64,000 bases of DNA from positions 806,001 to 870,000 of the forward strand of contig OZ252262.1 in NCBI GenBank assembly GCA_965249965.1, written 5' to 3'. The stretch is from HXMU1420-13 sp965249965. GTDB lineage: Bacteria > Bacteroidota > Rhodothermia > Balneolales > Balneolaceae. The notes beneath the pieces are model-generated. The model saw only the letters and a list, made by a program, of their open reading frames with translations, searched no databases and was not told the DNA's origin. Positions 44,866-54,416 of this stretch are shown here, one piece after another; within the stretch, counting starts at the first letter, position 1; every line of letters begins with the position of its first letter. The translations under genes and the position numbers were made by a program.

Positions 44866-45603
44866 ATGCCAGAATCTAATTACATCGACGTATTTTTTTC
44901 GGTTCAGACCTTCCAGGAAGAGGATCTGAGGGGAAAAAGTGCGGTAATTATCGATATTCTTCGAGCCACATCATCCATCACTACAGCCATTGCAAATGGG
45001 GCAAAAAAAGTAATTCCCGTAGAAGATATGGGCGATGCCAGTAAAATTGCCCACACCATGGACTCCAACGATTATCTGCTTTGTGGTGAAAAAAACGGGG
45101 TGAAAATAGACGGCTATCATCTGGGAAATTCTCCTCTGGATTACACACCGGAAGCTATCGAAGATAAAACGCTTATTTTCAATACAACCAACGGGACCAA
45201 AGCCATCAAAAAGGCAGGTTTGGCTAATCGGATATATATCGGTTCTTTTTTAAACCAACAATCCATTCTAAATAAGCTAACAGAACACGACGATGAAGTT
45301 GTGTTAATCTGTGCTGGTTGGAGAGGCCGCCTTGCCCTGGAAGACACCTTATTTGCAGGTTCGCTCTTATATCATTTATTTGATGGACAATTACCTCAAA
45401 AAACGAAAGACGGTGCAAAAGTAGCATTCGGGTTGTACGAAAAATTTAAAGATCAATTAGAAGAAACCATAAAGGGAAGCGATCACGCATATCGTTTAAG
45501 TCAACTGGTTCCGGAAAATGATATTCCATTTTGCTGCCAGGTTAACAAGTTTGACGTATTACCCGGAATGCGCGATGGTCTTATCACCGATTTAAATGGC
45601 TAA
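44866..45603 (+). CDS. comB: 2-phosphosulfolactate phosphatase family protein
   Basis: 245 residues from the ATG at 44866. VDVFFSVQTFQEEDL-like opening, AVIIDILRATSSITTAIANG, GEKNGVKIDGYHLGNSP and ATNGTKA-like FNTTNGTKAI identify the ComB family. In archaea and some bacteria the enzyme acts in coenzyme M or sulfolactate biosynthesis; in most bacteria the substrate is unproved. Its stop overlaps the ftsK start by 8 bases (AATGGCTAA). Confidence 0.85.
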   Translation: MPESNYIDVFFSVQTFQEEDLRGKSAVIIDILRATSSITTAIANGAKKVIPVEDMGDASKIAHTMDSNDYLLCGEKNGVKIDGYHLGNSPLDYTPEAIEDKTLIFNTTNGTKAIKKAGLANRIYIGSFLNQQSILNKLTEHDDEVVLICAGWRGRLALEDTLFAGSLLYHLFDGQLPQKTKDGAKVAFGLYEKFKDQLEETIKGSDHAYRLSQLVPENDIPFCCQVNKFDVLPGMRDGLITDLNG

Positions 45604-48154
45604 GAAAAAACTAAATACTGCGAAGTCCTCCGGTCCGGTAGATTCCGGTCGAAAGCTGGAAATCATTGGTGTAATCACCATTGCCATTTCAATTCTGCTC
45701 ACTCTAAGTATCGTTTCATATACCGCGGATGATTATCAGTATGCGCGTAGTTTAGCTTTCTCGGATCTATTCAATCCTGATGCCAGCTCCCGGCTTGTTC
45801 AAAACTGGTTGGGTCCGGTTGGCGCTTATCTGTCCCATTATTTAGTGTATTCACTGTTTGGATATACCAGCATCATCTTAGCGCTGATGATTGGGTATAA
45901 CGGTTGGCACATATTTCGCAGGCGCCCATTTTCTGATAATGCGTGGCTTAATACGTTAACCATTTGGGGCATGGTGTTGCTGTCCACCTTTTTGGGCTGG
46001 CTTACCACCAATTTAGCTGTGCCCGAAGATCCGATTTGGGCAGGAGCTGCAGGGGTAGCAATATCCAGCATCTTACAAAATATCACCGGGCTAGGTTCAT
46101 TTTTTATTCTAATTGTTTTGATGCTGGTCACTTTGCTGTTACTGTGGGAACGAGATCTGCAGAAAACCATCGATTCTATCAAAATCTGGTTGGATTCTTT
46201 GAAAGATAAAATGGAAGCTTCTAGAATTGAGCGGGAAGAAAAGAAAGCTTTAAAAGCAGCAGAACGGGAAGAACGAATTGCGCAACGAAAAGCAGAGCTC
46301 GAGTTAAAGAAAGAAGAAAAAGAGGCAGAAAAGGCTAAAAAGCAATCCGAAAAAGATCAAAAGAAAGCGGAACGGGCTGCAACAAAAACCAAAGCTGCTG
46401 AACCTGAAAAAGAAGCGCCAGCTCCATCCATCGATGAAATTGTAGAAAAATCGGAAGAAGAGGATCGCAAGCGCCTTGAAAAAGAGAAGGCGGAAGTGCA
46501 AGAACTGGACACCCGACCTCGCGCAATTATTGAGAAGAAGGAAGTCGAAAAGAAAGAGGAAAAAGACGAAGATGATTTAGAAGTTGCCATTTTTAAAGGG
46601 GAAGAAGAAGAGCAAGCCGGCGAAAAAGAGTTAGATAAACTAAATCGCGAGCAAGCAAAAGAAGTACCGGTTATTAAATATAAGTTCCCTACCGTTGACT
46701 TACTGAATAAGCCTCCCAACGAAGGTAATGAAGTTGATCTGGAAGAGATCAAAGAAAACAAGCGCATTATCCTGGATAAGCTAAAGCGCCATAAAATTGA
46801 GATTGTTGGAATTAACGCGATTGTTGGTCCAACTGTAACTTTGTATGAACTGGAGCCGGCGCCTGATGTAAAAATCAGCAAGATCGAGAGTTATTCAAAC
46901 GATTTGAAGATGGCAACTGCATCGAAAGGCTTGCGAATGCTCACCCCCATTCCCGGTAAATCGGCGGTTGGAATCGAGGTGCCAAATAGCACGCGCGAGA
47001 CGGTATATATCAAACAGGTTATCAATACAAAGAAGTTTGTTGAAACCGACATGACGCTCCCCGTAGCATTTGGTAAAACCATCGAAAATGAAGTGTTTAT
47101 GATGGACCTTACCAAGATGCCTCACTTATTGGTGGCAGGGGCAACCGGTTCTGGTAAGTCGGTGGGGATAAACACCATTATCACCTGTCTTCTCTATAAA
47201 TGCCACCCGGATAATTTGAAGTTTGTGATGGTTGATCCGAAGAAAATTGAGCTTTCTTTGTATCGCAATATTCAAAATCACTTTTTGGCGATGTTGCCAA
47301 ATGCCGATGAGCCCATTATCACAGACACTTCCAAAGCGCTGGAAACCTTAAATAGCGTTTGTAAAGAAATGGACGATCGCTACGATTTGCTTAAAATGGC
47401 GCTCGTTCGTGATATAAAAGCGTATAACAAAAAATATAAAGACGGCGAGCTGGAAGAGGAATTAGGTCATCGACACTTACCATACATTGTTGTAATAATT
47501 GATGAGCTTGCCGATTTAATGATGACTGCCGGAAAGCAAATCGAAGAGCCAATAGCCCGAATTGCACAGTTAGCCCGGGCCGTGGGTATACATATGGTGG
47601 TTGCCACACAGCGACCTTCCGTAAATGTGATAACCGGAACCATCAAAGCAAACTTCCCGGCCAGAATTGCCTATCAGGTGGCTTCGAAAGTAGATTCCAG
47701 AACTATCTTAGATCAGGGGGGCGCCGATCAACTGATTGGAATGGGAGATATGCTGTATCATAATGGTGCCTCGATGACCCGTATCCAAAATGCCTTTGTT
47801 TCCACCGATGAGGTAGAACGCATTAACGCCTTTATTGGCGAGCAGGCCGGCTATCAACAGCCATTTCATTTACCTGTTATTGCCGAAGACAATTCAGGCA
47901 TACCTGATCCGTTAGAAGATATAGATGATATGTTTGAGAGTGCCGCCAAGGTGGTTATTTTGCATCAGCAAGGTTCGGTTTCTCTCTTACAAAGAAAATT
48001 AAAAATCGGCTACAATCGCGCCGGTAGAATTATCGATCAATTATTCAATGCAGGGATTGTTGGACCATATCAGGGCAGTACAGCCCGCGACGTTCTTGTA
48101 CAAGACGAGGACGAATTACAAGAGATTTTGGATGAAATCAAAAACAGGGATTAA
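45596..48154 (+). CDS. ftsK: DNA translocase FtsK
   Basis: 852 residues. Four membrane helices (about 20-180) anchor it at the septum. A Lys/Glu-rich linker spans about 200-350. The alpha-beta motor carries Walker A GATGSGKSV at 515-523 and IIDELADLMM, and the C-terminal gamma winged helix (LQRKLKIGYNRAGRIIDQL) reads chromosome polarity. FtsK pumps DNA and activates XerCD recombination during division. The end overlaps lolA by 23 bases. Confidence 0.95.
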   Translation: MAKKKLNTAKSSGPVDSGRKLEIIGVITIAISILLTLSIVSYTADDYQYARSLAFSDLFNPDASSRLVQNWLGPVGAYLSHYLVYSLFGYTSIILALMIGYNGWHIFRRRPFSDNAWLNTLTIWGMVLLSTFLGWLTTNLAVPEDPIWAGAAGVAISSILQNITGLGSFFILIVLMLVTLLLLWERDLQKTIDSIKIWLDSLKDKMEASRIEREEKKALKAAEREERIAQRKAELELKKEEKEAEKAKKQSEKDQKKAERAATKTKAAEPEKEAPAPSIDEIVEKSEEEDRKRLEKEKAEVQELDTRPRAIIEKKEVEKKEEKDEDDLEVAIFKGEEEEQAGEKELDKLNREQAKEVPVIKYKFPTVDLLNKPPNEGNEVDLEEIKENKRIILDKLKRHKIEIVGINAIVGPTVTLYELEPAPDVKISKIESYSNDLKMATASKGLRMLTPIPGKSAVGIEVPNSTRETVYIKQVINTKKFVETDMTLPVAFGKTIENEVFMMDLTKMPHLLVAGATGSGKSVGINTIITCLLYKCHPDNLKFVMVDPKKIELSLYRNIQNHFLAMLPNADEPIITDTSKALETLNSVCKEMDDRYDLLKMALVRDIKAYNKKYKDGELEEELGHRHLPYIVVIIDELADLMMTAGKQIEEPIARIAQLARAVGIHMVVATQRPSVNVITGTIKANFPARIAYQVASKVDSRTILDQGGADQLIGMGDMLYHNGASMTRIQNAFVSTDEVERINAFIGEQAGYQQPFHLPVIAEDNSGIPDPLEDIDDMFESAAKVVILHQQGSVSLLQRKLKIGYNRAGRIIDQLFNAGIVGPYQGSTARDVLVQDEDELQEILDEIKNRD

Positions 48155-48755
48155 ACCTTTTCTACTACTTCTCATTGTTGGATTATTATCTGTCACTTCG
48201 GTTTCGGCACAATCTACATTTGAGCGGTTACGTGCAAAGTTTGATGATGGTCAGATATTTAAAGCGGATTTTCAACACACCTATTTAGATTCTTATACGC
48301 AGGAAAGCACCAATACTAACGGCGTTATTTGGATCGATTCCGTTGGCTATCGGCTGGAAAGTGAGCAGCAAACCATTGTTGTGGATGGAGCGCTTTCTCA
48401 GGTTTATGATGAAAATCGAAATCGGGTAATTATCAGCGAGTATGAGCCCGAAGAAGATGATTTTGCTCCTTCGAGAATGCTCAGCGGCATCGACGAAACC
48501 TACTCATCAACAGAGGCTGAGCTTGAAAACGGAAACATGCAAATTACCTTAGTGACAGACGATGATTTTGCAGCCTTTCTTGCCGTTGAAATTGAAGTTA
48601 ATCGAGCACTTCAACCCATCAAAATTACAGCGTACGATATCGCAGACAACATCATAATCACCACCTTTAACAACGGCTCCTTTTTGGATGCCGATCCGTC
48701 CGTTTTTGAATTTACCTTCCCCGAGGATGCTGAAATCGTGGACATGAGATATTAA
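48132..48755 (+). CDS. lolA: Outer-membrane lipoprotein carrier protein LolA-like
   Basis: 207 residues from the ATG at 48132, which gives a signal peptide (FLLLLIVGLLSVTSVSAQ). LRAKFDDGQIFKADFQHTYLD and IIVTTFNN-like IIITTFNNGSF with a PSVFEFTFPEDAEIVD end match the LolA half-barrel. LolA moves lipoproteins across the periplasm; coupling to ftsK by overlap is common. Divergent in the middle, so chaperone target range is not certain. Confidence 0.8.
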   Translation: MKSKTGIKPFLLLLIVGLLSVTSVSAQSTFERLRAKFDDGQIFKADFQHTYLDSYTQESTNTNGVIWIDSVGYRLESEQQTIVVDGALSQVYDENRNRVIISEYEPEEDDFAPSRMLSGIDETYSSTEAELENGNMQITLVTDDDFAAFLAVEIEVNRALQPIKITAYDIADNIIITTFNNGSFLDADPSVFEFTFPEDAEIVDMRY

Positions 48756-48756
48756 T

Positions 48757-49770
48757 ATGAACAACTACCTAAAAGTTGGAATAAGTCTTTTATTCGCCGC
48801 AGGATTTCTTTGGTTTGCCTTTAAAGACGTTGAATTTTCAGAAATTGTTGAGGCATCACGAGGGGCCAGTTGGGGTTGGTTTCTTCCATTCGCGGCTCTT
48901 ACACTTTTCTCCCACTTTATTCGAGCAGAACGGTGGCGCATGCTATTCGAAGATAAACAAAACTTACCTCCCCGATCTACTTTGTTTACAGGCGTGATGT
49001 TCGGCTATCTCACAAACATCGCCTTCCCAAGACTCGGCGAGGTCACGCGACCCATTTATGTAGCACGCCAAATTGATGAAAGTAACACGAAACTCATTGG
49101 CACGGTTGTTCTTGAGCGAATAGTTGACGTTCTCAGTATGCTGATTATTCTGATATTAACAGGGATTTTCCTGATATCCGACCCGGAAGTTCTCTCAAAT
49201 TTATTTGGTGCCGATGTCACCGATCCCGAAATCTATGTTGGCTTTCTAAAAGCCGTAGCATTATACGGGGGCGGACTTACTTTGGCCGGAGTTATCCTAT
49301 TTGTTGTTCTCAATAAATTAAGCACCGCCGAAAGCAAACTTGGTCAGTTTTTTGCCAAGCTAAACGAGGGATTTCGAAATTTCGTGAAGGGTATAATGGC
49401 GATCCGTCAATTGGAGAACTGGCCGCTTTTTATTTTCCATACAGCGCTAATTTGGGTCTGCTACATCACCATGACCTACATCCCGTTTTATATGTTCGAC
49501 ATGACCACCGTTTTTGACCTTTCTTATGCTGATGCAATTGTGCTTACTATGGTATCAGCGGTTGGAATCTCAATTCCAACTCCGGGTGGAGTAGGCAGCT
49601 ATCATATTTTCATCAAGCTGGCTCTGTTATATTTATACGCGGTTCCTGAAGTTACGGGGCTTGCTTATGCGACCATTGCCCACGCAGCTACTCTTGTAGT
49701 TGTGGTGATTACTTCCCCGATATTACTTGCTGTTGAAAAGAGGTTGGCTTTAAGCAGACAGCGGAAATAA
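48757..49770 (+). CDS. Lysylphosphatidylglycerol synthase-like TM protein (UPF0104)
   Basis: 337 residues with eight or so helices. FAALTLFSHFIRAERWRMLF, FGYLTNIAFPRLGEVTRP, VVLERIVDVLSML and ISIPTPGGVGSYH are features of the UPF0104/AglD/MprF-like membrane family. The catalytic LPG synthase domain of MprF is absent. Role may be lipid flipping or glycolipid handling. It follows lolA with one base between. Confidence 0.8.
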   Translation: MNNYLKVGISLLFAAGFLWFAFKDVEFSEIVEASRGASWGWFLPFAALTLFSHFIRAERWRMLFEDKQNLPPRSTLFTGVMFGYLTNIAFPRLGEVTRPIYVARQIDESNTKLIGTVVLERIVDVLSMLIILILTGIFLISDPEVLSNLFGADVTDPEIYVGFLKAVALYGGGLTLAGVILFVVLNKLSTAESKLGQFFAKLNEGFRNFVKGIMAIRQLENWPLFIFHTALIWVCYITMTYIPFYMFDMTTVFDLSYADAIVLTMVSAVGISIPTPGGVGSYHIFIKLALLYLYAVPEVTGLAYATIAHAATLVVVVITSPILLAVEKRLALSRQRK

Positions 49771-49777
49771 CACCTTC

Positions 49778-50134
49778 ATGAAAAGAAAGCTATCAAAGGG
49801 ATTCCAATACTTGTGTGTCTTGTCGGTAATGATAATGGGGTTTAATCAGGCGTTGATAACCCTGGTATTTGAAGAAACCTATCAATTACTAGATTTAATG
49901 ACCGTTGGAACGGGTTTTTTTGTGCTTTTAATTGGTCTTGCAAATCTTATTCAAGTAAACAGCAAAAACAAAGAACTCTTAATCCTAACAATTATCTCCA
50001 ACGTAATTGGTTTAGGGTTTACTGTACTTTTAAACGCTTCTATTCCCGGAATTAGTAGTTATGCCGCTGTATTACCATTCTCTTTTCTCTTGTTGTTCAA
50101 CTTTTATGATTCCCATACTGACCCAAAGAAATAG
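49778..50134 (+). CDS. Small four-helix membrane protein, unknown
   Basis: 118 residues, four hydrophobic segments (YLCVLSVMIMGFNQALITLVF, GFFVLLIGLANLIQV, LLILTIISNVIGLGFTVLL, AAVLPFSFLLLFNFY). No recognised family motif. Probably cotranscribed with the UPF0104 gene eight bases upstream. Confidence 0.5.
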   Translation: MKRKLSKGFQYLCVLSVMIMGFNQALITLVFEETYQLLDLMTVGTGFFVLLIGLANLIQVNSKNKELLILTIISNVIGLGFTVLLNASIPGISSYAAVLPFSFLLLFNFYDSHTDPKK

Positions 50135-50251
50135 ATTATAAAGATATTTTTGCATTCGTCTATTCTACTGGCTGCTAATTCCAATAAACTCTATGTGATA
50201 TCAAGATGACTACCTTGCTCTTTTTCCATACATTCAAAACAAAAAAATACA

Positions 50252-51319
50252 ATGGAAAAAGTAATCTCCGGCATACAGCAAATTGGAATAGGTAACCCAA
50301 ATGTTCTCGAGGCTACCGAATGGTATCGAAAATACTTTGGGATGGACATTAAAGTATTCGACGATGCTGCTATCGCCGACTTGATGCTCCCTTATACCGG
50401 CGGAGAGCCACACGAAAGACGTGCAATTTTAACCTTAAGCATGCGTGGCGGTGGTGGTTTTGAAATTTGGCAGTATACAAGCCGAACACCCGTTGCTGCA
50501 GACATTGAACTGCGCCTTGGTGATTACGGGATCAATTGTGCAAAGATAAAGTCGGTGGACGTTCAGGAAACCTACGAGCAATTTAACGGGGCTGGTTTAA
50601 ACGTGATTTCATCCCTAAAAGAAAACCCTGCCGGAGATTTGAACTTTTTCGTTAAAGATCTAAATGGCAACATTTTCAATGTGGTAAAGGGGCTGGGTTG
50701 GTTTAAAAAGAAAGAGCGTAAAACAACCGGTGGCGTTTCGGGCACTGTCATGGGTGTTTCTGATATAGAAAAATCTCGCGCCCTTTATTCTGATATTTTG
50801 GGATATGATGCCGTTGTTTACGACGAGTCGGGTGTATTCGAAGATTTCCACGGACTACCGGGCGGAGATATGAAATACCGAAGAGTGTTATTGCGGGAAA
50901 ACGAACCTCGTGATGGTGCTTTTGTGAAGCTATTTGGTCCCACAGAAATAGAGTTAATTCAATGTTTGGATGGTCGCCGAAAGCCAAAAAAGATCTTCGA
51001 AAATCGCTATTGGGGTGATCTGGGATTCATTCATCTGTGTTTTGATGTTCAGGGAATGGATGCTTTAAAAGAAGAGTGCGAAGCTGCGGGATTTCCATTT
51101 ACAGTGGATAGCGCAGATTCGTTTGATATGGGCGAAGCTGCCGGGCGGTTTACCTACATCGACGATCCTGACGGAACATTGATTGAGTTTGTTGAAACAC
51201 ACAAGGTGCCAATTGCAAAAAAATTAGGCCTCTTTATCGATATGACGAAAAGAGACCCAAAGAAATCATTGCCAGGCTGGATGCTGCATGCATTTGCAGT
51301 AAACCGAATGAAAGGGTAG
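50252..51319 (+). CDS. Two-domain VOC family protein
   Basis: 355 residues with two VOC modules: the first opens IQQIGIGNPNVLEATEWYRKY and the second GVSGTVMGVSDIEKSRALYS. The last part FTYIDDPDGTLIEFVETHKVP carries the typical terminal Glu metal ligand. Two-domain VOC proteins include extradiol-dioxygenase-like and glyoxalase-like enzymes. No specific substrate is visible. A palindrome follows as terminator. Confidence 0.8.
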   Translation: MEKVISGIQQIGIGNPNVLEATEWYRKYFGMDIKVFDDAAIADLMLPYTGGEPHERRAILTLSMRGGGGFEIWQYTSRTPVAADIELRLGDYGINCAKIKSVDVQETYEQFNGAGLNVISSLKENPAGDLNFFVKDLNGNIFNVVKGLGWFKKKERKTTGGVSGTVMGVSDIEKSRALYSDILGYDAVVYDESGVFEDFHGLPGGDMKYRRVLLRENEPRDGAFVKLFGPTEIELIQCLDGRRKPKKIFENRYWGDLGFIHLCFDVQGMDALKEECEAAGFPFTVDSADSFDMGEAAGRFTYIDDPDGTLIEFVETHKVPIAKKLGLFIDMTKRDPKKSLPGWMLHAFAVNRMKG

Positions 51320-51341
51320 CAATTGGTTAAGCCTTCGTAAG

Positions 51342-51359
51342 GCCAATTCATGAATTGGC
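51342..51359. terminator. Hairpin between convergent genes
   Basis: GCCAATTCATGAATTGGC is a perfect palindrome, extended by wobble and A-T pairs to 51339-51362. It separates the VOC gene from the type IX secretion cargo gene. Confidence 0.6.
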
Positions 51360-51382
51360 TTTACTGAATTGGCCCAACTATT

Positions 51383-53560
51383 CTACTTTATCAGCATCAT
51401 CTTTTTAGTTTGAACCTGATTACCCGACACTAATCGGTAGATATATACCCCGCTTGATAGCCGACTTGCATCAAATCTAATGGTATGTGCCCCGGAAGCC
51501 ATTCTTTGATTTACCAGGCTTGCGACTTCTTGCCCAAGCACGTTGTACACTTTCAAACTAACCGATCCTGATTCTGGTAACTCGAAGTTAATATTAGTCG
51601 AGGGATTGAAAGGGTTTGGGTAATTTTGACCTAAATCAAATGTATTTGGCAAACTCATCTCTTCGTTTTCTACAGTGAAGTTTTCATTGATAAATTCAAC
51701 TTCAGCAGTAACTGATAAGTCACCTCTTCTAGCTGTGTATAACATTGGCCCAGGTGATTCTTCATCAACAACCCAAAATAATTTCCTGGTATTTGGATTA
51801 AATGTAGCCGTTGAAGGTAAGTTTGAGACTTCGATTTCCGGAATACTCATATCTGGATTTCTGGCACTGAGATATAGACTTAGCGTGTCACCTAAAGAGA
51901 CATTTATTGGGCCATCATTAAATATTCCCGGATATGCATTATACCCATTCATTGATCTGTTGATTGCCTGAGATCCATCTGTGGGATTGAAAGATGAATA
52001 CACAGTTTGATTGTACTTACTGCCATTATCTCCAGTTATTTGCCGATTATTAATTCTATAGCTTTTTAGAACAAGCTTTTGAAGGGTCCAGTCCCACTCA
52101 AACCGAACATCCGCTCTACTACCATCCGTTAATTCTTCATATTGAGTAATGTAGCCGTATGTAGTGTCTCCAGCTGCAGAAAATTGAAAATATGAATTCC
52201 CAACATACGTATCACCGTCGTAGTTATTCTCAGTGGCACCAGACAAATATAACATATCAGTAGTATGATCATAGTTGTATGTGTCCTGTTTTATCTGATT
52301 GTAATAGCCATTAATAAAGGCGAACTCGCGAATTGTTTTATTATGAATCTGAAGCGAATCATTAATAATTGAGTAATTAATTACCTCTACTTGATTCCCG
52401 TTTCCATCATAATTAAGAAGCGTTTTTATATATGGTGCACCTACTTCAGATTGCATTGTTTCAGGATTAAATTGCACCTCATATATAATAATGGAGTCTA
52501 CTTGAAAACTGTTTTCAGAAATCTCTGTCTGAAAGCTCTTATAAAGCTCATTAAAAACCCAAAGTGAATCATCCCAATAGAAACTCTTGCTTTCAATTAC
52601 TGTATTGTTATCGTAATAATAGAACTGAGTTGAGTCTACATCTTGGAGCATCATTGATTCGCTATCATATTCTTTGGTTACATAGTAGTCATATGCGCCA
52701 TTCTCTAGCTTTTTTAAATATTCGTAACTCCAATCACTGATATTCTCTTCATGATCAAAATACTTGGTCTCACTAAGTTCAAATTCTGAAGTCACTTCCG
52801 AAATAGATAGCTGGGTCATAAACCCTCTATAAAAATATGAGTACTCATTAAAGTAATAATCTTCGTATGCGTCATAGCGATAACGGTAGCTCAACTGATA
52901 TTCTTCCAGAACGCTATCATAACTGTATTCATATTTCAAAGTATCCCAACCTTTTTCATTTTGAAAGGAATATGACCATGTACTTGGCACCCAACCCACG
53001 TTAGGCTGGTAATAATCCCAAAATGTTTCAACGTCTGCATTATTTACAGGCTCTCTTGGATACCTAGCCCTATTTCCAGTATATGGCTCATCCTCGTACA
53101 CTCTATAAAAATATGTGGTAACACTGTCATAATAATTCTCGTTTACAAAGCTGGTCTGTATACGAGTTGGTGACCAACGTAGGCTGTCGAGATACCACCC
53201 ATATTGATTAAAATGAAGAATACTATTTGTAGTATCACCTGTCTGAAATGAGTGGGAATAGCTTTGAGGGGTAAACACACTATCATAAAACCCGATGGAC
53301 TCGGCATATGACCAGCTAGTATCTGCATTAGCTGTTGTATACCGTTCCGGGTATTTATTTAACCCTTCTTCAAACTCAATCCTGTTCTGTATCAACTTCT
53401 CGTCTGCAATTTTGTTGATTGGAGACGCCATATAAAGGAACTGCTTATGTTTACTATTTACATATTGGTTATCAACTTGTTCTTGAATTGGTTTCGTTTG
53501 AGCATTTACGTTTGCTGTTATCAGTAAAACCAAGAGTCCGATATTGAATAGCTTTGTCAT
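51383..53560 (-). CDS. Secreted protein with type IX sorting domain, Tyr-rich repeats
   Basis: 725 residues with signal peptide (LLVLLITANVNAQT). The C-terminal ~80 residues (NYPNPFNPSTNINFELPESG, SLKVYNVLGQEVASL, LSSGVYIYRLVSG) form the Por-secretion/type IX sorting domain. The middle is a Tyr/Asp/Ser-rich region with many WSYEYLKK/YYDSV-like strands recalling YD-type repeats. A short Ig-like segment precedes the sorting domain. Probably a surface or secreted adhesin-like protein. A CCCCC-AAAA-GGGG element lies 81 bases upstream. Confidence 0.85.
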   Translation of the reverse strand: MTKLFNIGLLVLLITANVNAQTKPIQEQVDNQYVNSKHKQFLYMASPINKIADEKLIQNRIEFEEGLNKYPERYTTANADTSWSYAESIGFYDSVFTPQSYSHSFQTGDTTNSILHFNQYGWYLDSLRWSPTRIQTSFVNENYYDSVTTYFYRVYEDEPYTGNRARYPREPVNNADVETFWDYYQPNVGWVPSTWSYSFQNEKGWDTLKYEYSYDSVLEEYQLSYRYRYDAYEDYYFNEYSYFYRGFMTQLSISEVTSEFELSETKYFDHEENISDWSYEYLKKLENGAYDYYVTKEYDSESMMLQDVDSTQFYYYDNNTVIESKSFYWDDSLWVFNELYKSFQTEISENSFQVDSIIIYEVQFNPETMQSEVGAPYIKTLLNYDGNGNQVEVINYSIINDSLQIHNKTIREFAFINGYYNQIKQDTYNYDHTTDMLYLSGATENNYDGDTYVGNSYFQFSAAGDTTYGYITQYEELTDGSRADVRFEWDWTLQKLVLKSYRINNRQITGDNGSKYNQTVYSSFNPTDGSQAINRSMNGYNAYPGIFNDGPINVSLGDTLSLYLSARNPDMSIPEIEVSNLPSTATFNPNTRKLFWVVDEESPGPMLYTARRGDLSVTAEVEFINENFTVENEEMSLPNTFDLGQNYPNPFNPSTNINFELPESGSVSLKVYNVLGQEVASLVNQRMASGAHTIRFDASRLSSGVYIYRLVSGNQVQTKKMMLIK

Positions 53561-53589
53561 AGTATGCTTTATCTATTTTCAATTGAATA

Positions 53590-53605
53590 AAAGAGCTCGC
53601 TCTTT
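53590..53605 (-). terminator. Candidate intrinsic terminator for the response-regulator gene
   Basis: AAAGAGC-TC-GCTCTTT forms a stem. On the minus strand it is followed by TTATTC, as expected for a rho-independent terminator of the regulator transcript. Confidence 0.5.
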
Positions 53606-53640
53606 ACTCAAAAATGCTACTTTGACTTTTCTTATTATAT

Positions 53641-53660
53641 CCCCCAAAAGGGGTATTTTA
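53641..53660. promoter_or_regulatory. Shared element, site 1 (upstream of type IX cargo gene)
   Basis: CCCCCAAAAGGGGTATTTTA on the plus strand. It aligns without gaps to the site at 54393-54412 at 16 of 20 positions. It is 81 bases upstream of the 53560 start and also 3' of the response-regulator stop. The core CCCC/GGGG can form a stem. Confidence 0.45.
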
Positions 53661-53669
53661 CGGCTATTT

Positions 53670-54341
53670 CTACACGATATTCCGTTTTAAGGCAAGCCGA
53701 ACAGCCGCCGCACGAGAATTAACATGCATCTTTTTATAGATGTTCTTGATGTGGGTTTTCACCGTCCAGGGACTTAGAAAAACAGCTTCTGCAATTTCAT
53801 TGTTCGTCTTACCATCAATGACCTGTTCCAGAATTTTTACTTCCGCCGGTGATAAGTCAAAAGGTGTTTCTGCATGGTCTGTTTTTTCCTTCTGATTGCG
53901 CATCATTTCGAACACTTTTCTGGCAATAGAAGGCGAGATAGGCGACCCACCCATTCGAATCTCTTTTATTGATTCTACCACCTGATCGATGGGGGTGTCT
54001 TTGAGTAAATATCCTGAGGCTCCCACATTTATGGAATCAAAAATGCGATCGTCATCCTCAAATACGGTGAACATAATGATATCACAGGCTTCGCTACGTC
54101 GTTTTAGCTCAAAAGTAGCCTCGATTCCATTCATGCCCGGTAATTCGATGTCCATTAATACAACATCCGGTTTCTCGTCATCACTAGCTTTCTCCATTTT
54201 CAGGAAGAAATCCTCCGAGGAATCGGCAACCAGAACAAGCTTCAGTTCTTTATAGAAATAGAGCAATTCACTCAGTCTTTTCCTGAAGATGTCGTGATCT
54301 TCAACGATGGCTACTTTGATTATTTCAACTGGTTCATCCAT
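53670..54341 (-). CDS. NarL/FixJ-type response regulator
   Basis: 223 residues. The receiver domain holds EDHD near residue 14 and the phosphorylatable Asp64 in VVLMDIELPGMNG, with Lys in YLLKDT. The C-terminal LuxR/GerE helix-turn-helix reads LSPAEVKILEQVIDGKTNNE and PWTVKTHIKNIYKKM. Partner of the kinase encoded upstream at 54417-57557. It should bind a short dyad; related dyads occur at 53641, 54393 and 60005. Confidence 0.93.
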   Translation of the reverse strand: MDEPVEIIKVAIVEDHDIFRKRLSELLYFYKELKLVLVADSSEDFFLKMEKASDDEKPDVVLMDIELPGMNGIEATFELKRRSEACDIIMFTVFEDDDRIFDSINVGASGYLLKDTPIDQVVESIKEIRMGGSPISPSIARKVFEMMRNQKEKTDHAETPFDLSPAEVKILEQVIDGKTNNEIAEAVFLSPWTVKTHIKNIYKKMHVNSRAAAVRLALKRNIV

Positions 54342-54392
54342 AACACTTTATTAATTACCCCGAACTTGATACAAATTTTTGTTATCACCAAT

Positions 54393-54412
54393 CCCCCAAA
54401 GGTGGTATTTCG
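54393..54412. promoter_or_regulatory. Shared element, site 2 (upstream of response-regulator gene)
   Basis: CCCCCAAAGGTGGTATTTCG on the plus strand, 52 bases before the regulator start and just 3' of the kinase stop. Gapless match to site 1 at 16 of 20 positions. Confidence 0.45.
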
Positions 54413-54416
54413 TTAA

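Noticed and set aside
46304..46881. Long minus-strand frames rich in Phe, Ser and Leu inside ftsK
   Set aside because: They are antisense shadows of the Lys/Glu-rich linker and show no separate coding character.
53641..53660. Interpreting the CCCCC-AAAA-GGGG element only as a terminator of the regulator gene
   Set aside because: The downstream stem at 53590 with a T-rich tail is a better terminator, and a related site occurs in a purely divergent region; kept as candidate operator but not excluded.
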